Below are positions 59,731 to 64,000 of a stretch of 64,000 nucleotides of DNA, piece by piece. Each line of letters starts with the position of its first letter. Position 1 is the first letter of the stretch. The position numbers and the translations under genes were made by a program. Origin of the DNA: Mesonia sp008017825 (lineage in GTDB: Bacteria; Bacteroidota; Bacteroidia; Flavobacteriales; Flavobacteriaceae); the NCBI RefSeq assembly GCF_008017825.1, contig NZ_VRLS01000026.1, positions 62,001 through 126,000 on the forward strand, read 5' to 3'. The notes below the pieces were generated by a model. The model made no database searches, had not been told where the DNA came from, and saw nothing but the letters and a program-made list of their open reading frames with translations.

Positions 59731-61851
59731 ATGAGAAAGTACCTACTTTCAGCATTGTTTTTATGTACAACTATACTTACAATTCACGCCCAAGTTAATG
59801 TAAAGGCACAAGATAATACGGGTGATAGTGACAGTCAAGCTTTAAAAGTGAAGACAGAGTTGCTCAATCCTTCTAGTCTTATTAACGATGGTACAATAAT
59901 TCTTGATGTTAGCGGTGGAACACCACCTTATTCGTATAAGTGGAGTAATCAAGAAACTTCGTTAAAATCTAATAAAGCAGAAAACCTAGTCGAAGGTATT
60001 GATTATACGGTCATTATTACAGACGCTAATCAAAATACAGTCACTAAGTCTTACCGTATTCCAGCAGAGTCTATTACAGAAAATTTTAACGGCACATTTG
60101 CTCCTATTGTTCAAAGTATGGGAGCAATTCTTTTTTGGGATCCATTCACCGCATTAGGTGTTTATGATCCTATTGTGTATGCTGACGTAAAAAATGTATC
60201 TATTCCTAATTGGACGAGTGAGACCGAAGATAAGTTTACTCTTAAATCTTGGGAAGCTAAAGAAGGACAGCATATTGAAAAAGGCGATCTTATTGCGATA
60301 ATTACTTCTGAAAAGGATGGAGATATAGAAGTGAGATCCTCAACAAGTGGAGAACTTCAACATCTAGTAAAAGAGGGAAATAGTATTTTTGACTATACTA
60401 ATACGGCAGACTTAATAGAATCTGGCGCTCATTATTTTGCACGTATACAATATGATGAACCTGTCATTCTAACACACCCTAACGGAGATCCTCAAACTCA
60501 CACCATACCTTTTATTGTAGTATGGTTAGTATTGGGAGCTGCTTTCTTCACAATAAGAATGGGGTTCATTAACTTTAGAGGATTTAAACACGCACTAGAT
60601 TTAGCTAAAGGTAAATTCGATGATCCTAATGCGCCAGGAAGTATTACACATTTTCAGGCATTGTCTACAGCGGTCTCGGCCACAGTAGGTTTAGGGAATA
60701 TTGCAGGTGTTGCAGTAGCGATTTCGTTAGGTGGAGCAGGTGCTACATTTTGGATGGTATTGGCAGGTTTAATGGGAATGTCTTCGAAATTTGTAGAATG
60801 TACTTTAGGAGTAAAATATAGGTTTATAAATAAAGAGGGTAAAATATTTGGAGGCCCTATGAATTACCTTCGTTATGGTTTAGAAAAAAGAAACCTTAGT
60901 GGTCTTGGTAAATTTTTGGCAGCTTTTTTCGCAGTATTAGGAGTAGGAGCTTCTTTTGGAGGAGGAAACATGTTTCAAGCAAATCAATCTTTTGAAATTT
61001 TATCAGGTCAATTTCCTGCACTCGTAGGAAATGGTTTTTGGTTTGGTATCATTGTATCTGTACTTGTAGGTGTAGTTATAATTGGAGGGATTAATAGTAT
61101 CGCTAAAGTTACTGGAAAAGTAGTGCCATTTATGGCTGCCGTATATGTAATTGGAGCATTAGCAGTTATTGGAATAAATATTGAAAATATCGGTCCTGCA
61201 TTTAGTGCAATCTTTGAAGGAGCTTTTAATCCAACCGCTCTTAAAGGAGGAGTTATAGGAGTTTTAATTGTTGGTTTTCAACGTGCAGCATTTTCTAATG
61301 AGGCAGGTGTTGGTTCCGCAGCAATTGCCCACAGTACAGCAAAAACAAATCATCCGCCTTCAGAAGGATTCGTAGCTTTATTAGAACCTTTTATTGATAC
61401 AGTTGTAGTTTGTACTTTAACAGCATTAGTATTAATTTTTACAGGAATGCACGAAGTTGAAGGAGTTGGTGGTGCACAATTAACCTCTCAAGCTTTTGCA
61501 AGTGTAATTTCTTGGTTCCCGTATGTATTAGCAGCAGCAGTATTCTTATTTGCATTTTCTACTATGATCTCTTGGTCATATTATGGAATGAGAGCTTGGA
61601 CTTATTTATTCGGAAAAAGTAACAAGTCCGAATTTGTATATAAAATGTTATTTTTAATATTCGTAGTAATAGGATCTTCTGTGAGTTTAGGAGCAGTTCT
61701 AGACTTTTCAGATATGATGATTCTAGCCATGTCTTTCCCTAATATCATAGGGTTGTATATTCTTTCAGGAGAAGTACGAGAAGATCTTCGTGAATACTTC
61801 AGAAAATTAAAAGCAGGTGAACTATTTAAGAAGCAGAATGTGACTTCTTAA
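59731..61851 (+). CDS. AGCS sodium:amino-acid symporter with SprB-like and barrel-sandwich additions, copy 2
   Basis: 706 residues with the same order of parts as copy 1 at 54048. The signal peptide ends TIHAQ. An SprB-like repeat contains GGTPPYSYKWSNQETS. The AGCS N-terminal segment is AILFWDPF. A barrel-sandwich-like region has EGQHIEKGDLIAIITSEKDG and GELQHLVKEGNSIF. From about 255 the AGCS core follows, with TAVSATVGLGNIAGVAVAIS and QRAAFSNEAGVGSAAIAHST. The core is far more alike between the copies than the N-terminal domains. They probably differ in substrate or regulation. A 139-bp gap separates it from the K+ channel gene; no clean -7 box is seen there. Confidence 0.88.
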   Translation: MRKYLLSALFLCTTILTIHAQVNVKAQDNTGDSDSQALKVKTELLNPSSLINDGTIILDVSGGTPPYSYKWSNQETSLKSNKAENLVEGIDYTVIITDANQNTVTKSYRIPAESITENFNGTFAPIVQSMGAILFWDPFTALGVYDPIVYADVKNVSIPNWTSETEDKFTLKSWEAKEGQHIEKGDLIAIITSEKDGDIEVRSSTSGELQHLVKEGNSIFDYTNTADLIESGAHYFARIQYDEPVILTHPNGDPQTHTIPFIVVWLVLGAAFFTIRMGFINFRGFKHALDLAKGKFDDPNAPGSITHFQALSTAVSATVGLGNIAGVAVAISLGGAGATFWMVLAGLMGMSSKFVECTLGVKYRFINKEGKIFGGPMNYLRYGLEKRNLSGLGKFLAAFFAVLGVGASFGGGNMFQANQSFEILSGQFPALVGNGFWFGIIVSVLVGVVIIGGINSIAKVTGKVVPFMAAVYVIGALAVIGINIENIGPAFSAIFEGAFNPTALKGGVIGVLIVGFQRAAFSNEAGVGSAAIAHSTAKTNHPPSEGFVALLEPFIDTVVVCTLTALVLIFTGMHEVEGVGGAQLTSQAFASVISWFPYVLAAAVFLFAFSTMISWSYYGMRAWTYLFGKSNKSEFVYKMLFLIFVVIGSSVSLGAVLDFSDMMILAMSFPNIIGLYILSGEVREDLREYFRKLKAGELFKKQNVTS

Positions 61852-61865
61852 GCAACATATAACAT

Positions 61866-62732
61866 ATGAAAACACAATCCCATTTCAGTTTAAATAAAAA
61901 ACAACGAAATGGGATTTTGTTCTTTTGGGTAGTTATTGTTTTGATTTTTATAGGAATCTGTTATCAAGACACTCTTTTTCCTCTTCCTGAAAATAAGATT
62001 GTACAAGATGAGCAAGCTCAGCTAATTCAACATAAAATAGATTCCTTAGCGAAAGCAAAAACAAAGAAAAAATTTAAAATCTTTCCTTTTAATCCTAATT
62101 ATATAAGCGATCACAAAGGTTATACTTTAGGAATGAGTTTGGATGAAATTGACAGGCTTCATCAATACAGAGAACAAAATAAATGGATCAACTCCATTCA
62201 AGATTTTAAAAAAGTTACTCAGGTTTCAGATTCGTTGCTCAATACCATATCACCCTATTTTAAATTTCCAGAATGGGTAAAAGAAAACAAGAAAAATACT
62301 TCGTATAAAAGAGGTGCCACTCCTCATCATTTAAAATCTGATTTAAATCACGCTACAGAAGATGATTTAATTTCCGTTAACGGAATAGGGCAGACCTTAT
62401 CTACTAGAATTATTAGATATAGAGTTCGTATTGGAGGTTTTATTGATGATATTCAAATTAAAGATATTTACGGATTGTCTTACGAGGCAGAGCAAAACCT
62501 TTTAGACAAGTTTACGGTAAAGGCTAAAAATAAACCTATACTGTTAAATATTAATTCTGCTACAGTTCTTCAGTTAACTGAAATACCTTATTTCGACTAC
62601 GAACTTGCGAGAAGAATAATTAATTATAGGAAATTGAATGAAAAAATCACAACTTTTGAAGAATTAATAAAAATAGATGGTTTTCCTAGTCATAAAATAG
62701 ATAGAATACAATTATATTTGACCGTTGAGTAA
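61866..62732 (+). CDS. ComEA-like helix-hairpin-helix protein with membrane anchor
   Basis: 288 residues. A basic N-terminus (SLNKKQRNG) and one membrane helix (about 16-35) are followed by repeated helix-hairpin-helix modules: one degenerate (GMSLDEIDRLHQYREQ), then DLNHATEDDLISVNGIG with TRIIRYRVRIGG, and NINSATVLQLTEIPYFD with RRIINYRKLN. The helix-hairpin-helix fold binds DNA without sequence preference. In ComEA it works in DNA uptake; no other competence gene is nearby, so the role is open. It starts 14 bp after the symporter stop codon. Confidence 0.85.
   Translation: MKTQSHFSLNKKQRNGILFFWVVIVLIFIGICYQDTLFPLPENKIVQDEQAQLIQHKIDSLAKAKTKKKFKIFPFNPNYISDHKGYTLGMSLDEIDRLHQYREQNKWINSIQDFKKVTQVSDSLLNTISPYFKFPEWVKENKKNTSYKRGATPHHLKSDLNHATEDDLISVNGIGQTLSTRIIRYRVRIGGFIDDIQIKDIYGLSYEAEQNLLDKFTVKAKNKPILLNINSATVLQLTEIPYFDYELARRIINYRKLNEKITTFEELIKIDGFPSHKIDRIQLYLTVE
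61876..61916 (+). promoter_or_regulatory. Inverted repeat over the first codons of the HhH protein gene
   Basis: AATCCCATTTC (61876-61886) and GAAATGGGATT (61906-61916) are perfect 11-bp arms with a 19-nt loop, followed by TTTGTTCTTTT. The structure lies at codons 4-17 of the gene and looks like a terminator for symporter copy 2, or an attenuator. Confidence 0.5.
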
Positions 62733-62785
62733 TTAATGATAAAAGGGCTTTTTAATTTTTAAAAAGTCAATAAAAGTATAAATAA

Positions 62786-63952
62786 ATGAATAATATGTAT
62801 TTTACTGAAGAACACGAACTTTTTAGGCAAAGTCTTAAAGATTTTTTACAAAAAGAAGTGGTGCCTCATCTAGATAAGTGGGAGAAGACAGGTACTATCG
62901 AAAGGTTTATCTGGGAGAAGTTTGGAGAAATGGGTTACTTTGGTATCAACTACCCAGAAAAATATGGAGGTTTAGAGTTAGACCTTTTTTATACAGTAAT
63001 TTTCTTAGAAGAATTACAAAAAATCAACTCTGGAGGTTTTGCAGCAGCTATGTGGGCGCATGCTTACTTAGCTATGACGCACTTAAATAAAGAAGGAGAT
63101 GAAAGAATAAAGCAAGAATACCTAACTCCAAGTATTGAAGGTAAAAAAATAGGCTGTCTTTGTATTACAGAGCCTTTCGGCGGATCTGATGTTGCAGGTA
63201 TGAAAAGTACCGCAGTAAAAGATGGAGACTCTTATATTATAAATGGTTCAAAAACTTTTATTACTAATGGAATCTATTCAGATTACTTGGTAGTAGCAGC
63301 GAAGACTTCTCCAGAATTAGGAAATAAAGGCATGAGCATTTTTGTGATGGACAGAGATACACCAGGTATTGCTTCTACTAAATTAGATAAGTTGGGTTGG
63401 AGAGCTTCAGATACTGGAGAAATTTCTTTCACCGATGTAAGAATTCCTGCTGAAAACCTAATGGGTGAAGAAGGTCAAGGTTTTCCATACATTATGCAGC
63501 ATTTTGCATTAGAGAGATTGATTATGGGTATTAATGCACATGCAAGAACAGAACATGCATTGCAGTATACTTTGGGATATATGAGTGAAAGAACTGCTTT
63601 TGGTAGATCCATAGATAAATTTCAAGCCTTAAGACATAAAGTAGCCGATATTGCAAGTGAAGTAGAGATGTGTAAAGAATTTAATTATTCTATCGCAAAA
63701 AGATTAAATCAAGGTGAATATGTAGTAAAAGAGGCGAGTATGTCAAAATTACTTTCTACAAAAATTGCCGATCAAGCTATATATGACTGTTTGCAGCTTT
63801 TAGGAGGTTACGGTTATATGGAAGATTATCCATTAGCTAGAATGCTTCGTGATAGTAGGCTTGGACCAATAGGAGGTGGTACTTCCGAAATTCTTAGAGA
63901 GATTATCGCCAAAATGATTATCGATAAGAAGGAATATAAGCCGGCAACCTAG
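62786..63952 (+). CDS. Acyl-CoA dehydrogenase
   Basis: 388-residue FAD enzyme of fatty-acid or branched-chain acyl-CoA oxidation. Features are LCITEPFGGSDVAGM (FAD/substrate loop), SKTFITNG, GWRASDTGEISF, RTAFGRSIDKFQALRHKVAD, LQLLGGYGYMEDYPL and a late IGGGTSEI. The usual IYEGTSEI Glu is absent, while FALERLIMG has a Glu on the helix used as catalytic base in long-chain and isovaleryl-type enzymes; that points to those subgroups. A second Met (codon 4) is an alternative start. Only 48 bp remain after it in the window. Confidence 0.95.
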   Translation: MNNMYFTEEHELFRQSLKDFLQKEVVPHLDKWEKTGTIERFIWEKFGEMGYFGINYPEKYGGLELDLFYTVIFLEELQKINSGGFAAAMWAHAYLAMTHLNKEGDERIKQEYLTPSIEGKKIGCLCITEPFGGSDVAGMKSTAVKDGDSYIINGSKTFITNGIYSDYLVVAAKTSPELGNKGMSIFVMDRDTPGIASTKLDKLGWRASDTGEISFTDVRIPAENLMGEEGQGFPYIMQHFALERLIMGINAHARTEHALQYTLGYMSERTAFGRSIDKFQALRHKVADIASEVEMCKEFNYSIAKRLNQGEYVVKEASMSKLLSTKIADQAIYDCLQLLGGYGYMEDYPLARMLRDSRLGPIGGGTSEILREIIAKMIIDKKEYKPAT

Positions 63953-64000
63953 ATTAATAATATTGTTTTCGTTGCCACGGAATTAAATAAAAAAGACTCT

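Noticed and set aside
1..64000. CRISPR arrays, insertion sequences, rRNA, integrons
   Set aside because: No regularly spaced direct repeats, transposase-like proteins or rRNA signatures were found on reading both strands.

Overview
The window reads as a chromosomal segment of a low-GC marine- or soil-type member of the Flavobacteriia (Bacteroidota). The signs are: recurrent -7 boxes of the Bacteroidota type TAnnTTTG; a long lysine/asparagine-rich insert near the N-terminus of Rho; a eukaryote/archaea-like short ProS; a tmRNA encoding the tag GENNYALAA; DUF4293, DUF1599, DUF2851 and BT_3928-type proteins; many lipoproteins and outer-membrane barrels; and several probable TTG starts. There is no rRNA, CRISPR, insertion sequence or prophage. 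Genus and species cannot be read from the sequence.

Layout. 1-6 kb: a Gly/Tyr and Arg/Ser-rich lipoprotein divergent from proS, two identical tRNA-Glu genes, rpsT, rho and a DUF4293 membrane protein. 6-15.5 kb: phosphodiesterase, truA, an MsbA-like ABC exporter, the c-di-AMP cyclase cdaA with folP, DUF1599 and DoxX-like genes, a lone DppB-type permease, tpiA, prmA and clpS. 15.5-18.7 kb: an unrecognised 43-residue ORF, then a TIGR03915/TIGR03916 DNA-metabolism pair divergent from a self-cleaving LexA/S24-type repressor with a palindromic operator between them. 18.7-24.7 kb: an outer-membrane barrel, a decayed TPR gene, a glycosyltransferase, tmRNA, a saccharopine-dehydrogenase-like gene and an exported EEP phosphatase. 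24.7-31.5 kb: kdsA, a porin-BCCT-universal stress protein operon and typA. 31.7-40.3 kb: a surface-glycan region with a flippase, a phosphoethanolamine transferase, two GT2 enzymes, an MBOAT/SGNH pair and a capsule-type glycosyltransferase. 40.3-48.6 kb: ftsE divergent from a 1007-residue TPR protein and its outer-membrane partner, an amidohydrolase lipoprotein and a metzincin-like lipoprotein. 48.6-54 kb: methyltransferase, YkgJ-like protein, NamZ-like muramidase, LolE/FtsX-like permease, thioesterase and a cysteine/cystathionine synthase. 54-64 kb: two paralogous AGCS sodium:amino-acid symporters with unusual N-terminal additions, flanking a GDSL lipoprotein, DUF2851, PspC and a K+ channel; then a helix-hairpin-helix protein and an acyl-CoA dehydrogenase.

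How genes may work together. The strongest candidate for an under-described system is at 15.76-18.65 kb. A repressor with the LexA Ala-Gly cleavage site and Ser/Lys dyad faces a radical-SAM protein whose last residues are QLNLFG, matching the sliding-clamp binding motif of UmuC-type polymerases. An exact palindrome overlaps the likely -33 element of the repressor. This suggests a damage-inducible DNA repair or modification module. The second candidate is the pair of AGCS symporters carrying a signal peptide, an SprB-like repeat and an inserted barrel-sandwich-like domain. A c-di-AMP cyclase, a K+ channel with an RCK_C domain and a BCCT osmolyte importer with a universal stress protein also occur together and fit an osmotic-control theme, but that link is inference.
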